Shown here piece after piece: positions 1 to 9,555 of a stretch of DNA of 64,000 nucleotides. The DNA is from Bacteroidales bacterium (GTDB taxonomy: Bacteria > Bacteroidota > Bacteroidia > Bacteroidales > F082). The notes below the pieces were generated by a model, which worked only from the letters and a program-made list of their open reading frames with translations, ran no database searches and had not been told where the DNA came from. Positions within the stretch are counted from its first letter, which is position 1; each line of letters begins with the position of its first letter. The stretch spans positions 62,001 to 126,000 of the forward strand of contig JACCQN010000001.1 of NCBI GenBank assembly GCA_015709215.1, given 5' to 3'. The position numbers were made by a program, and so were the translations under genes.

Positions 1-122
1 GGCTGTATAAGGCTTTGGCAGAAAATCTGAAAAAATTCGAGTCTATTTATGGCCCAATCAAAGATGCTCCTGCTCAGGAAAATATCCCTTTTAATCTGAG
101 CGGTCCAACAGCAGAAGCTTAA
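1..122 (+). CDS. DUF3467 family protein, C-terminal end only (5' end off the window)
   Basis: The last 39 codons of a plus-strand gene end at TAA 120-122. The peptide (LYKALAENLKKFESIYGPIK and onward) resembles the C-terminal helix of DUF3467 proteins, where a segment of the form 'LL-ALQ-NI-KYE--FGPI' ends the conserved domain. Members are small (about 100 aa) proteins of unknown function, common in Bacteroidota. Only the tail is visible, so the family call rests on one helix. It converges on tpx across a shared hairpin terminator. Confidence 0.6.
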   Translation, partial: LYKALAENLKKFESIYGPIKDAPAQENIPFNLSGPTAEA

Positions 123-140
123 GTCCTTCTTTAAAAAACA

Positions 141-180
141 TTAAAAAGGTGAAGTTAAATAAATAACTTCACCTTTTTAA
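141..180. terminator. Bidirectional intrinsic terminator between DUF3467 gene and tpx
   Basis: There is a perfect 17-bp inverted repeat: arm TTAAAAAGGTGAAGTTA at 141-157 and its complement at 164-180, with a 6-nt loop. The A/T-rich outer stem supplies U-tracts in both directions, fitting a terminator shared by the two convergent genes. Confidence 0.85.
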
Positions 181-195
181 CAGTGCTTAGATATA

Positions 196-696
196 CTATT
201 TCACAGCTTCCAGAGCGGCTGCATAATCCGGTTCCTGAGTGATTTCCGGAACTTGTTCGGTATAAATTACTTCACCATTTTCGTTGAGGACAACTACTGC
301 ACGCGAATGCAGTCCTGCAAACGGACCATCAGCAATAGTAACTCCGTAGGATTCGCCAAAGCTGCCATCCCTGAAATCTGAAGCATTCACTACATTATTT
401 ATGCCTTCGGTGCTGCAAAAGCGTTTGTGTGCAAAAGGTAAATCTTTTGAAACACAAACAACTACTGTTTTTTTCAATTTAGAAGCTTCCTGATTAAAAC
501 GACGAACAGAAGCTGCACACACGTCTGTATCCAGACTTGGGAAAATGTTTAATACAACCTTTTTCCCTTTCAGATCATCAAGACTGAGTGGGCTTAAGTC
601 TGTTTTTACAAGTTTGAAGTCCTTCGCTTTACTTCCTTTTGCCGGCAGTTCACCAACTGTTTGGATTTGATTTCCTGCAAATGTGATTTTTGCCAT
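196..696 (-). CDS. tpx: Thiol peroxidase, atypical 2-Cys peroxiredoxin
   Basis: This enzyme reduces H2O2 and, preferentially, alkyl hydroperoxides in the cytoplasm or periplasm, with thioredoxin as the reductant. At 166 aa it has the usual family length. The peroxidatic cysteine is Cys60 in PSLDTDVCAASVRRFN (compare E. coli Tpx Cys61), and Cys94 in KRFCSTEG is the resolving cysteine (E. coli Cys95). The thioredoxin-fold strand KVVLNIFPSLDT precedes the active site. No signal peptide is apparent, so it is probably cytoplasmic. The ATG at 696 lies in an A-rich leader without a clear Shine-Dalgarno, as usual for Bacteroidota. It is monocistronic, ending at the hairpin at 141-180. Confidence 0.96.
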   Translation of the reverse strand: MAKITFAGNQIQTVGELPAKGSKAKDFKLVKTDLSPLSLDDLKGKKVVLNIFPSLDTDVCAASVRRFNQEASKLKKTVVVCVSKDLPFAHKRFCSTEGINNVVNASDFRDGSFGESYGVTIADGPFAGLHSRAVVVLNENGEVIYTEQVPEITQEPDYAAALEAVK

Positions 697-821
697 AAAT
701 TCAATTGTTAAGTTTATAGTTTAAACAAGGAGAAATGAAACATGTTCAACACAAAGATGAATCCCATATCATTTATCTTCATAACGTAAAATTATCAATT
801 TTGTTACCTGCTCCATATCCG

Positions 822-3230
822 TTAAAAGTTCATCCGCAGCGAAAAAATGAAATTTCTGCCTGAAGCTACAAGCCCTGAACTATATGGCATATAGCGCTGA
901 TCAGTAATGTTTTCGATGCCACCACTAAAAGTAAACATTTCATTAATACGTTTCATGGCTTTAAAGTTCAACGTGTACCACCCAGGGGCATAAGGATTCC
1001 CATTGTTATCAGCAGGATACAAATAATCCTTTGAAATCTCTGATTCAGGCATATCTTTATAGGATACTTTCTGAGAATACTGCCCATATAAATCAAATCG
1101 CAAACCGCTGTGCATGTAACTCAGTCGGGTGATGCCAAAAACAGGTGCCGAGTGTCGCAAAGGGCTTTTTGATCCGTCATCCAACTCCTCTTCCCCTTTT
1201 TGCCAGGTTAAATGGCTAAAAAGGCTAAAGCCATTGTCCATTTTCCATTCGGCTGCAATCTGCAAACCATAAACAGTTGCTTTTGCTGCATTTTGAATTG
1301 CCTGAACTTTGCTCAATTCGCCATCGTACATGATACTGTCCAGGCCATTGAATAAAAAGTCACGACGCACCATGGCCTGATCAAGCAAAGTGTAGAAGGC
1401 TGATATATCAATCTTTACACGATCGGAAAAAACCCTTGCCATATCAATCTCAGCATTATAGGCATATTCAGGCTTAAGGTCGGGATTGGGAACAACAACA
1501 GCTCCCGGCTCCGAATCAAATACTTTGCCGATATCATCCACGTTTGGTGCCCTGAAACCTGTTGAAACCCCAGCTCTCACAATCCAACTTTCGTTGGGTC
1601 GGTAATTAAACCCCAGACTTCCGGTAAGTGCGCCATCCTGATTTTCGGCTGTCTCAAATGGAAACTTGTAAAAAGTAGTGTCAAAAGTAGCATTCATCGA
1701 AAAATAATTATAGCGCACACCAGCCTGAACCATACTTTTATCGGACAATTCGTATTGATAAGTTGCAAACAAAGCTGCCGAAAGCCAATCAGACTGCGGA
1801 TAACGTGCTGGGCCTTTTTCACTTATATCAGTAAAAATATCCCTATCAGTTCCTGTTGATGCCACATCATTAAAAACAATTTCAGCTCCATACAACAATC
1901 TGGATTGCTCGTTAAAGCTCTTCCGTAAATCTAAATTGAGTGCATAGGCATTCACTTTTTCAAAACGTTCATAAAGCACTGAACCCATGAAATCCCTGTC
2001 TTGACGGCTTTCTTCAAACTGCTGGGCAGAAAGGTTCAACATTATTTCATCAAATAATATTCGTTGCCTGGTATGCGTAATAGTGAAACGATTTACCAAC
2101 CACTTTTGAGGCCCATAATACCACTCAGCACTTCTTGGAAGTCCGTTTTTGTAGCGCAAAAGTCTGTCGTAACGACTATAATTCGTTGTATTGGAATAGA
2201 TTAGTCCATATTCAAAAAACCAGCGCTCGGTTGGTTGAAAGCTTAACTTCTGCATAAAATGTCCCATCTCAAAACCTGAAGGCACCTGAAGCTGTTGATC
2301 CTCATTCTGAAAAACTACATCAATATCATTTATCCGTTTAACGTATTCTTTTCGAAGGTAAAAATCTGAACCTCGGGATCCCATGCGTAAGTCACCAAAA
2401 CGATTGAAAGTGAATGACGTAACAGAAGCAAGTTTTTGACTGCCAAGTTTTATATGTACATGTGATGTTATTTCGTTATTGGCAGAAGAAAATCGTGTTG
2501 CTGCACTTCCATTTACCACAATTTTATCGTCATGAGCAAAAAACGGCTTCAATGTTGAAAAATTCATCACACCGCCAATCGCATCACTCCCATACATCAC
2601 CGATCCCGGGCCATAAAGCACCTCAGCCTGATCAATCATAAAAGGATCTATATTAATGATATTCTGAATATTACCACTTCTGAAAATAGCGTTATTCATG
2701 CGTACTCCATCCACACTGATCAACAATCTGTTGGTTGCAAAACCACGAATCATCGGGCTCCCCCCCCCCTGCTGGCTTTTCTGGATAAACACTTCACCGC
2801 TGGCTGCCAGCAAATCAGCTGCCGTTTGTGGATTGCTAATTTGAATTTCTGGCCCACGAATACTGGTAACACGGCTGGTAAGTTCCCTTCTCGACTGCGC
2901 CCAACGCGTAGCACTTACAATTACCTCGTCCAAAGAATAATTTAAAGCCTTTAAACCAATCACAAAATCATGTTGCTTCATCTGATCCCAACTTATGATC
3001 CTGGTTTCAAAGCCAATACTTGTAAAATAAATACTATCCAGCTCTCTAAACATCGAAACATCAGCTAAGCCGGATTCGTTGGTTAAAGAAGACAATTTTG
3101 GAGAAATGGTGCTGATTGTTACAAATTCAATTGGAGCACCTGATTTCTTTTCAACTACTTTAACAGTCTGAGCATTAAGATTATAACATAGCGTGCTTAT
3201 AAAAAGCAGCCCAAAGTACTTTTTTAACAT
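822..3230 (-). CDS. TonB-dependent outer-membrane receptor, haem/haemoglobin type
   Basis: This is an 802-aa outer-membrane transporter for an iron or haem ligand, energised by TonB-ExbBD. A signal peptide (residues 1-20, cleaved near LNAQ) is followed by a CarboxypepD_reg-like domain (about 22-95), then the plug (about 115-235) with RRELTSRVTSI and IRGFATNRLLISVDGVRMN. The GPGSVMYGSDAIGGVMNF segment is typical of TonB-haemoglobin/transferrin/lactoferrin receptors. The C-terminal beta-barrel ends in an aromatic residue (LRMNF). Codons 155-157 are three GGG in a run of 10 G, a possible slippage site. A 182-aa membrane protein lies 48 nt upstream in the same direction and probably shares the transcript. 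The haem specificity is inferred from plug similarity only. Confidence 0.88.
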   Translation of the reverse strand: MLKKYFGLLFISTLCYNLNAQTVKVVEKKSGAPIEFVTISTISPKLSSLTNESGLADVSMFRELDSIYFTSIGFETRIISWDQMKQHDFVIGLKALNYSLDEVIVSATRWAQSRRELTSRVTSIRGPEIQISNPQTAADLLAASGEVFIQKSQQGGGSPMIRGFATNRLLISVDGVRMNNAIFRSGNIQNIINIDPFMIDQAEVLYGPGSVMYGSDAIGGVMNFSTLKPFFAHDDKIVVNGSAATRFSSANNEITSHVHIKLGSQKLASVTSFTFNRFGDLRMGSRGSDFYLRKEYVKRINDIDVVFQNEDQQLQVPSGFEMGHFMQKLSFQPTERWFFEYGLIYSNTTNYSRYDRLLRYKNGLPRSAEWYYGPQKWLVNRFTITHTRQRILFDEIMLNLSAQQFEESRQDRDFMGSVLYERFEKVNAYALNLDLRKSFNEQSRLLYGAEIVFNDVASTGTDRDIFTDISEKGPARYPQSDWLSAALFATYQYELSDKSMVQAGVRYNYFSMNATFDTTFYKFPFETAENQDGALTGSLGFNYRPNESWIVRAGVSTGFRAPNVDDIGKVFDSEPGAVVVPNPDLKPEYAYNAEIDMARVFSDRVKIDISAFYTLLDQAMVRRDFLFNGLDSIMYDGELSKVQAIQNAAKATVYGLQIAAEWKMDNGFSLFSHLTWQKGEEELDDGSKSPLRHSAPVFGITRLSYMHSGLRFDLYGQYSQKVSYKDMPESEISKDYLYPADNNGNPYAPGWYTLNFKAMKRINEMFTFSGGIENITDQRYMPYSSGLVASGRNFIFSLRMNF
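2760..2769 (-). repeat. Ten-G homopolymer tract inside receptor coding sequence
   Basis: Ten consecutive C on the plus strand (G on the coding strand) encode Gln154(3rd base)-Gly-Gly-Gly in the plug domain. A one-base slip would truncate the receptor at about one fifth of its length. This could act as a phase-variation switch, or just be an assembly-sensitive site. Confidence 0.85.
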
Positions 3231-3278
3231 AATTTTAAATGAATAAAGTTAATAACTGGTTAAACTAAAAAGTAATTT

Positions 3279-3827
3279 TTATAGCCAGTTAAATTGTGGA
3301 GGGTGCTCAATATGGTGTAAGGGTTGATAACTATATTGATCGATAAAAGACTGAAAACCTGTTTTATAGGTCATGCAAACTCTGCAATTCAGACTTGCCC
3401 GATTTCCTGCAAACCACTGAAAAGAAATGCTTTGTTTGGATGAAGCAGTTTTTAAACCCGCCTCGGACTGAAAAGCCCTGGCCAGTGCAATTTTTTGTAT
3501 CAAAACTTTGGTTTCCTTATAATCAGGATACACTAAAAACCAGGTTTGGTGCGCTTCAGGAAAGGAACTGACAATGTCATACATTATACCATCCCAAACA
3601 ATTTCTGTAGCGTGGATTCTAATAAAACGCGTACCCCTCCCCTCAAGCTCTTCCTTTGGAATCGCAATATATTTCAAAGCTTTTGCTTTATACTTTTGCT
3701 TCATCTTAACCATGGCTTCTGAGCGTGCTTCAGCTTGTTCATGCCGCAATTGCCTCATCAGCTGAAAGGGCAGCACAAGAGCAACAAGCATTAAGATTCC
3801 GAATAGAAACGTTACAAGTTTTGACAC
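3279..3827 (-). CDS. Conserved hypothetical membrane-anchored protein upstream of the TonB receptor
   Basis: I do not recognise a named family. The protein is 182 aa with one N-terminal hydrophobic segment (about residues 5-23, FLFGILMLVALVLPF). A charged helical stretch (28-52) and a soluble, probably periplasmic, domain containing two cysteines (CRVCMT) follow. The tail is rich in His and Pro (HHIEHPPQF). The most upstream start is a GTG at 3827. A TATTTTTG element at 3839-3832 on this strand resembles a Bacteroidota -7 box and would put the transcript start too close to that GTG, so an ATG at 3791 (residue 13) is an alternative. It sits 48 nt ahead of the receptor gene, so a role tied to the same uptake system is plausible but unproven. 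Confidence 0.6.
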   Translation of the reverse strand: MSKLVTFLFGILMLVALVLPFQLMRQLRHEQAEARSEAMVKMKQKYKAKALKYIAIPKEELEGRGTRFIRIHATEIVWDGIMYDIVSSFPEAHQTWFLVYPDYKETKVLIQKIALARAFQSEAGLKTASSKQSISFQWFAGNRASLNCRVCMTYKTGFQSFIDQYSYQPLHHIEHPPQFNWL

Positions 3828-3945
3828 AACGCAAAAATAACAAGTATTCCTCTTGGTTTGGTTTTTTCTGCTTGCATTTTCATTAGAAAAATTGAAAATT
3901 CAAGCCATCATCAGTTTCATAGAGGCGAAATTATGGTGAAAAAAA

Positions 3946-4205
3946 ATGACCATTCAAACCATCAGCTCAGGCATTATTGAAGCTTATCCCAACCCAACTT
4001 CTGATGTTTTGCATATCAGCATTTTGAACAACGAAAAAATGCAAAGAATCGATGTTATCAACTCAACCGAAAGCTGTGGTCATCCTTTCAGCTAAACGGT
4101 ATCACAGATTATCAGCTCAATTTGAGCAATGAAAAATCCGGATTGTATCTTATTAGAATTCAGACTAATAACACAAATGAAGTTATTAAAATCGTGGTGA
4201 AATAA
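3946..4205 (+). pseudogene. Relic of a T9SS type A sorting domain, frameshifted
   Basis: From ATG 3946 the frame reads IIEAYPNPTSDVLHISIL, the YPNPTSD motif that opens T9SS C-terminal sorting domains. It then stops at a TAA after GHPFS. In the next frame the domain continues (LNGITDYQLNLSNEKSG, LYLIRIQTNN, VIKIVVK) to TAA 4203. The two halves together make one complete sorting domain of about 80 aa broken by a single indel, with no passenger domain in front. It is the tail of a lost secreted protein. Confidence 0.75.
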
Positions 4206-4250
4206 TAAATCCAAATTTAGCCTGAAAAGCTAAATGCTACTTGACAAAAT

Positions 4251-4284
4251 GAAAAAACCCGGAAAAACCCGGGTTTTTTCTTTT
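4251..4284. terminator. Intrinsic terminator between the T9SS relic and the C25 peptidase gene
   Basis: A 12-bp stem (GAAAAAACCCGG at 4251-4262 with CCGGGTTTTTTC at 4269-4280) encloses a 6-nt loop. Runs of A and T on both sides allow it to work in either direction. Confidence 0.8.
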
Positions 4285-4358
4285 AGAAAATTCTATTTGA
4301 AAAATGAAGAAGTGAACTAATGCAAAGTGCAACACTATCATTAAAACTCATCCAAACC

Positions 4359-7300
4359 CTATTGAATGATTAGCTTCTTTCTGATTGTTTTTGGCTCATC
4401 CAGCAATTCAATTACATACAAACCTTTATTCAGGAAGCTGACATCAAGCTTTTCTTTGGTATGCCACTCTCCCAGGCTGAAAACCAACTTACCATCCAAT
4501 TGATACAATTTAACTGCTTCAAATGTCTTAGGTTCAGGGCTATCAAACCAGAAAACACCTGATCCGGGGTTGGGATAAATCTGAACATCGGAGTTTGTTG
4601 CGACAAAAGTATTTACATCCATAATTGTTGCAGTGGCCGGAAAAGTGATGTAATCTATCCAGGCGCAATCATTGCCGTTGCTTACGCTTCCATCCTTTGA
4701 ATAAACCCACTTCAAAGTATGCTGGCCTTCAGGAATTTCCAGTGTAATCAATTCCCAATCTTCTTCGCCCGACCATTGACCAAGCTGCATATCGTCCACA
4801 TAAAACTTCAGGTAGTCATAACCCGATTCCGATGACACTTTTCGGTAAAAACTCATCTCATCCTGCATCCATACAAACATATTGATCTTTAGCTCTGATA
4901 TTTGGTCATCGGAGATTTGTGCTGATTTAGCAGCAAATTCGCCCTCATACACCACATCTTCCACAATTTGCCAGTTATTAGCCATTCCCACTATCCATTC
5001 ATAAGCCGTAAAATCTCCGGTTTCAAAATCTTCAATCTGCAAACCGATCGACATTGGCCACGACCACTCATCATCATACCAATAATCACCTACCGGACAA
5101 TCTAATAAAGCTTCCATAACAATAATAGTTCCCTGAGGAGCATACTCATCCACGTGCACTGTATAGCTCACATCGAAGGATTCACTTGGATACAAACTTC
5201 CAATATATTGATTGCCATTTTCGATGGTGAGCCAATCAGATGCATATTCACTCAATTTGATTGTGATATCATGTGCAGCGCTTGTTCCATTATTACCTCC
5301 AAACACATGGAATTGAACTGTTTCGCCGGCATCCAGCAACCCATTCTGATTGCCTGATTCATCATCAATTTCATAATGTGAAATATAATTTACAGGTATT
5401 AGAATCATCAAATCAAAATGATCAGTCCAACTCTGATCTCCCGAAGTTAGAACCATTTCAATTTCAACTGAATAATCTGGTGGAACAAATGTCGCAATAT
5501 CCAATAAAAACACATCTTCCAGATTAATGGTTTCACCAGCAGCAATTGTACCTATTTCAAGCTCAGATTCTAAAACCGTTACAATCCAATCATCTACAAC
5601 ACTGATTTGCGCCATAACATTTTCAATATTCTCAGATCCAATATTTTTGATTCCAATATTCAGACTGACAGTTTCGCCATAATCGGCTTCTCCGTTGCCA
5701 TTTCCCTGCTCATCAACTACTTCCATGCTTTCCCAGATAAGATATGGCCCATCGTTGGGAATAATCGTAACAGGCAGTTCCAAAGGCAAAATATTCTGAC
5801 CCACCACAACCACACTTGCTTCTCCCGTTTCATTCAAAGCTTGATCAAAAACAATCACAGCATTTCCATCTGCATCTGTTTCACCAAGGCCTATTATTTC
5901 ACCATTCTGACGCAAATGACAGCGATATCCGGCAAGCGGCTCGCCGGAATTGCTTAAAGCGACCGACGTTTCTGTCATACCAATAATTAACTCAGAAGTG
6001 TAATCAACTTCAGGCTCAAATGGTTCTGCTGTCCAAACACTTAACATAGGATCACCCAGAATATTTAAATCGTAGAAATTCCAACGTAAAGCACCTTCTT
6101 CCCATTGGCCGGGAGCCGTTACCCAGGGTGCTGTTTCAATTTTTGATTCCCTCAAAGCCAAACCCAAATAAGGAATCTTATCATGGTAGAAAGCATCCGT
6201 CATTTCTCGATGTAAGTGAGCCGAAGGCCCCTCTGTTTGTCCTTCGTTGAACCAGCCATAACGCGAATTTCCGATCACTGCAACCGCAAAATTTTCAATC
6301 AAAACCATCTTCTCCAGAATACAATCGTTATAATCAAAGGCACCGCAATCGCAGCCGTGCGTATGTAACAACGGGAAGTTATGATCAATCCCGTTTGTAG
6401 CAGCAAAATTGGCATCCGTAATATCCGAATTGTATAAATGTGCCACATAAGTCTGGCTGGCATGACCCACATGATGAATAAACTGTTTGCCCTGATTGAT
6501 GCTATTGATCAGATCAGAACCCGACCAAGGACTGTCGTATTCGTACATTCTTTCTACAACATACGATTCAGGAATACCAATGGTTGTATAGCCATTTTCG
6601 GCCGTTTCGCCTACCAGAAGCTCAAGATAATCACGTCCCCAGGTATCAGGATTATTATAAAGATTTTCACCCACAAACATTGGTTTTTCCAACTCTCCCA
6701 ATACAGGCTGCTGCTGATATAGCAACAGTTTGTTGAGCATATTATTCAATTCTGAAGTATTGCCAAACGGCATTCGGGCGACACCAATTTCAGGTAGTAA
6801 ATCATCCTCACCGGGCTCACCCCAGCGATCGTCGTTGTCATCATTCCAATTTCCATCAAGGGCTGCATAATAAAGATCGGCAGGAATATTATTACTGGTA
6901 TAACCTCCTCCAGATTCTACATAACAATAAAACCCGCGAGCCGGAACAATATCCACATCACCACCCAATAACAAGCTGTGTATGCCAGTTTCATTGTATT
7001 TTTCAATCACGAAATTTCGCATCTTTTCCTGTAAATCAACACCATTTCCAACAGATGAAATAGTTTCTATTGTTACAATTTCAGACGAAAAACCTCTTTC
7101 AAGCAGAAAATCCTGATAAGCTAAAAACTGATCAGCATAACTCTCTTTAGTAATAATCAATAAATCAGTTTCTGGAATCTCGCTGGAGTTTTTTTGAAGC
7201 TGCTTATACTGTTCAATCATTTCCGGATTCTGAGCAAGCTTTACAGCAGAAATTAACTGCTTTGATCCAGATGTAAAAGCCACTTTTGAAGCCGAACGAA

Positions 7301-7814
7301 CTGGTGCAGTTTCAATTCTCACAATCACTTCTTTGGCATAATAAACAGTCTGATCAGCCGGAATATACTGCAAAGGCGTGATCGTGCTCAAGGCAAAACC
7401 CATTCCATTAAACCAGGAGGTTAAAAGCTTTCCGTGCGCTTTTTCTGGATAAACTATTTTGGAAGCATAAGTTTTCTCATCTTTAACAAAAGCAAATGCC
7501 CGCTTTTCAGATAGCGGTCTCGAAGGCTGATAAGGGGCGAGGATATGAGATGTTTCAAGTTTTTCGACCTCACCGTAAATTACCTCAATAGCAATAGCTT
7601 CTTCGCCGGGAGGCAATAACAAACTGATACTTCTCCAGGGCAAAACAGGCTGTCCGGCCCTGGCCGATAGCATACAATCATCAAACAAAATATTGTCGCC
7701 ATTTGCACTGCGAATAAGCTGAGGTGCATCAAAATAAAATATTTTCTCAATTGTTGCAGCACGCAAAAAACTGCTGCTCAACAAGATTGATAGCAAAACC
7801 AATAAACGTTTCAT
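4359..7814 (-). CDS. Secreted gingipain-like cysteine peptidase (family C25) with T9SS sorting domain
   Basis: This is a 1151-aa secreted peptidase of the C25 (gingipain) family. From the ATG at 7814 a signal peptide (about 1-20, cut after SFLRA) is followed by a propeptide-like region to about 205, then the caspase-fold catalytic domain (about 210-600). His451 in HHVGHA and Cys488 in HTHGCDCGAF match the catalytic His-Cys pair, 37 residues apart against 33 in RgpB. Next come an Ig-like domain and CARDB-like repeats, then a jelly-roll-like segment near 930-1050. A T9SS type A domain (VQIYPNPGSGVFWF to the IRKKLIIQ end) closes the protein. It would be exported by Sec, then moved to the surface or released by T9SS. 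A longer TTG-initiated frame at 7829 is less likely. Substrate specificity cannot be read from sequence. Confidence 0.9.
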   Translation of the reverse strand: MKRLLVLLSILLSSSFLRAATIEKIFYFDAPQLIRSANGDNILFDDCMLSARAGQPVLPWRSISLLLPPGEEAIAIEVIYGEVEKLETSHILAPYQPSRPLSEKRAFAFVKDEKTYASKIVYPEKAHGKLLTSWFNGMGFALSTITPLQYIPADQTVYYAKEVIVRIETAPVRSASKVAFTSGSKQLISAVKLAQNPEMIEQYKQLQKNSSEIPETDLLIITKESYADQFLAYQDFLLERGFSSEIVTIETISSVGNGVDLQEKMRNFVIEKYNETGIHSLLLGGDVDIVPARGFYCYVESGGGYTSNNIPADLYYAALDGNWNDDNDDRWGEPGEDDLLPEIGVARMPFGNTSELNNMLNKLLLYQQQPVLGELEKPMFVGENLYNNPDTWGRDYLELLVGETAENGYTTIGIPESYVVERMYEYDSPWSGSDLINSINQGKQFIHHVGHASQTYVAHLYNSDITDANFAATNGIDHNFPLLHTHGCDCGAFDYNDCILEKMVLIENFAVAVIGNSRYGWFNEGQTEGPSAHLHREMTDAFYHDKIPYLGLALRESKIETAPWVTAPGQWEEGALRWNFYDLNILGDPMLSVWTAEPFEPEVDYTSELIIGMTETSVALSNSGEPLAGYRCHLRQNGEIIGLGETDADGNAVIVFDQALNETGEASVVVVGQNILPLELPVTIIPNDGPYLIWESMEVVDEQGNGNGEADYGETVSLNIGIKNIGSENIENVMAQISVVDDWIVTVLESELEIGTIAAGETINLEDVFLLDIATFVPPDYSVEIEMVLTSGDQSWTDHFDLMILIPVNYISHYEIDDESGNQNGLLDAGETVQFHVFGGNNGTSAAHDITIKLSEYASDWLTIENGNQYIGSLYPSESFDVSYTVHVDEYAPQGTIIVMEALLDCPVGDYWYDDEWSWPMSIGLQIEDFETGDFTAYEWIVGMANNWQIVEDVVYEGEFAAKSAQISDDQISELKINMFVWMQDEMSFYRKVSSESGYDYLKFYVDDMQLGQWSGEEDWELITLEIPEGQHTLKWVYSKDGSVSNGNDCAWIDYITFPATATIMDVNTFVATNSDVQIYPNPGSGVFWFDSPEPKTFEAVKLYQLDGKLVFSLGEWHTKEKLDVSFLNKGLYVIELLDEPKTIRKKLIIQ

Positions 7815-8020
7815 AGGTTTGGAATTCAAAATTCAAAAGCGGTTAACGATGCCTCAAAGTTAAGTTTTCAAAATCGTTTTAGCTGTAATCTAGCCCTTTA
7901 GATTGATTCTAAATAGCCGTCAGTATTACTTCTAAAAAACACAGACCAGGAACCATGTTTATGGTTCAAAACGGTAAAATTCACAATTTGCATTAATTTT
8001 ACAGACTATTCCGATTGTTT

Positions 8021-9460
8021 ATGGAAGAAAAAAGTCAAGCTAAAAAACGGGAAAAACTGGTGCGTTTCAAAACCTTTGCCGGTGAATTACTCCCCCATGA
8101 AGTACATTATCTGCAAGCACAGGCAGCATTTTCCGATTCGATCAATGCCGCTCTTTTTAAGCAACTATGCGATTTTGTGCTTCATCCTGAACAAGATATA
8201 ACCTTCGACCCAAAAATCGACAAACGCAAATACACCTACTTGAAAAACTGGGTCGAAAAGCAGCTGGCAGCCATTGATGCTGATCATTTTTTTGAGTGGA
8301 TGCATCAGCTCGATCTGAAATTAATGACTGATCAGATCAGCCCCGATGAAGAAATAGAACTCCTCGGAAAAATCAAAAGATACAGTAAACCCAGCTATTA
8401 TTTCATGCGGTTTTACGAGCTGGTTCAAAACTACCGCAACTATTTGCTTATTCGGGTCAGAGGAAATTATCTGCCGGTGGTTTCTACTTTCCTCGTAACT
8501 TTTAAACAACAATATCAGGAAGCCATAAAAGTGAATCATCTTTTGCATGATGCTACAAATGATATTGTTAATCAATACCTTACTAAATCGGGAGATAGCA
8601 TTCAATGGGAAGAAAATTTGGTCACGATTTTTCAAAATGAACATCTCGATGGCCTGAACCGCTATTATGCCGTAGTGCGCCTTAGCTTTATCTACTTTAA
8701 TTATAGGGCTTATGACAAATTATCTCGTCTTTACAATGCGCTTGATAAATTGATTATAAGCGGCGAAATTTATAGCCGCCGAATACTGGTAAATTATTAT
8801 GCAAACCGGCTTTTGCTGCATTCACGCTATAACGAATTGGATACAGCTGCCAGCTATGGCTATTTGTCGATCAAAGCCAAAAGCTCCGACTACCTGTTCT
8901 ACCTCAACAACTTATGTGGTGTGCTACTCAGGAGAAAAAAAACTTCTGAGGCACTTCAGCTGATGGAAGAAAATCTGTCTGCTTTCCAAAAAAATATCAG
9001 CCCACACACCCGCATCGGTTTTGCTTCTTACTATCTAAAAAGTCTCAACGAGAATGCAAAATACACCAAAGCTCGTCGTTTTGCCTCACATTTTCTCGAT
9101 CAAAATATCCATGACATTCTTAAGTTTAGGTGGCGCTTGTTTTTTTTGGCTTATGCAGAAACACTACTTTATAACAAAGATTACCTGCTGTTGCTCCGGG
9201 TATTTGCAAAATATAAACTCTTAAACCTGGAATTGGTTTACAAACAAAATACGGATAATTTCCCTACATTAGAATGTTATCATTTGCTGGCTCAATATAA
9301 AGAAGCCAAAATCAGCCTGAAAAAATTAAAACAAAGCCTTGTTCCACTATTTAAAAACAATCCTGCTCCCCAATTCCAGCGTCAAATGTCGGAAACCCTA
9401 AAGCACCTCAAAATTCATCTGAGCGACCCCTGCGAGTTGCAACTTTTTGATGAAGTTTGA
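8021..9460 (+). CDS. Unrecognised protein with TPR-like helical repeats
   Basis: No family is recognised. The 479-aa product starts at ATG 8021 (MEEKSQAKKREKL); a TTG two codons earlier is in frame but less likely. It has no signal peptide or membrane segment. From about residue 180 the sequence is a series of helix pairs with Tyr/Leu/Ala patterning (for example RYYAVVRLSFIYFNYRAYDK and LYNKDYLLLLRVFAKYKLLN), consistent with a degenerate TPR solenoid. The charged N-terminal 60 residues may be a separate small domain. It stands alone, followed by 500 bp without an intact gene. A cytoplasmic scaffolding role is only a guess. Confidence 0.7.
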   Translation: MEEKSQAKKREKLVRFKTFAGELLPHEVHYLQAQAAFSDSINAALFKQLCDFVLHPEQDITFDPKIDKRKYTYLKNWVEKQLAAIDADHFFEWMHQLDLKLMTDQISPDEEIELLGKIKRYSKPSYYFMRFYELVQNYRNYLLIRVRGNYLPVVSTFLVTFKQQYQEAIKVNHLLHDATNDIVNQYLTKSGDSIQWEENLVTIFQNEHLDGLNRYYAVVRLSFIYFNYRAYDKLSRLYNALDKLIISGEIYSRRILVNYYANRLLLHSRYNELDTAASYGYLSIKAKSSDYLFYLNNLCGVLLRRKKTSEALQLMEENLSAFQKNISPHTRIGFASYYLKSLNENAKYTKARRFASHFLDQNIHDILKFRWRLFFLAYAETLLYNKDYLLLLRVFAKYKLLNLELVYKQNTDNFPTLECYHLLAQYKEAKISLKKLKQSLVPLFKNNPAPQFQRQMSETLKHLKIHLSDPCELQLFDEV

Positions 9461-9555
9461 TTATGGAATTCAAAATTGATCAGCAATAAAATAGTTAAAA
9501 TTTTTCACTAAAAAATTCCTCAGGGAGATCCTTCAAGGATTAGCCCAAATCAACT

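Noticed and set aside
5154-6722. Several plus-strand frames inside the C25 peptidase gene
   Set aside because: They are antisense shadows of a complete, well-conserved coding sequence.
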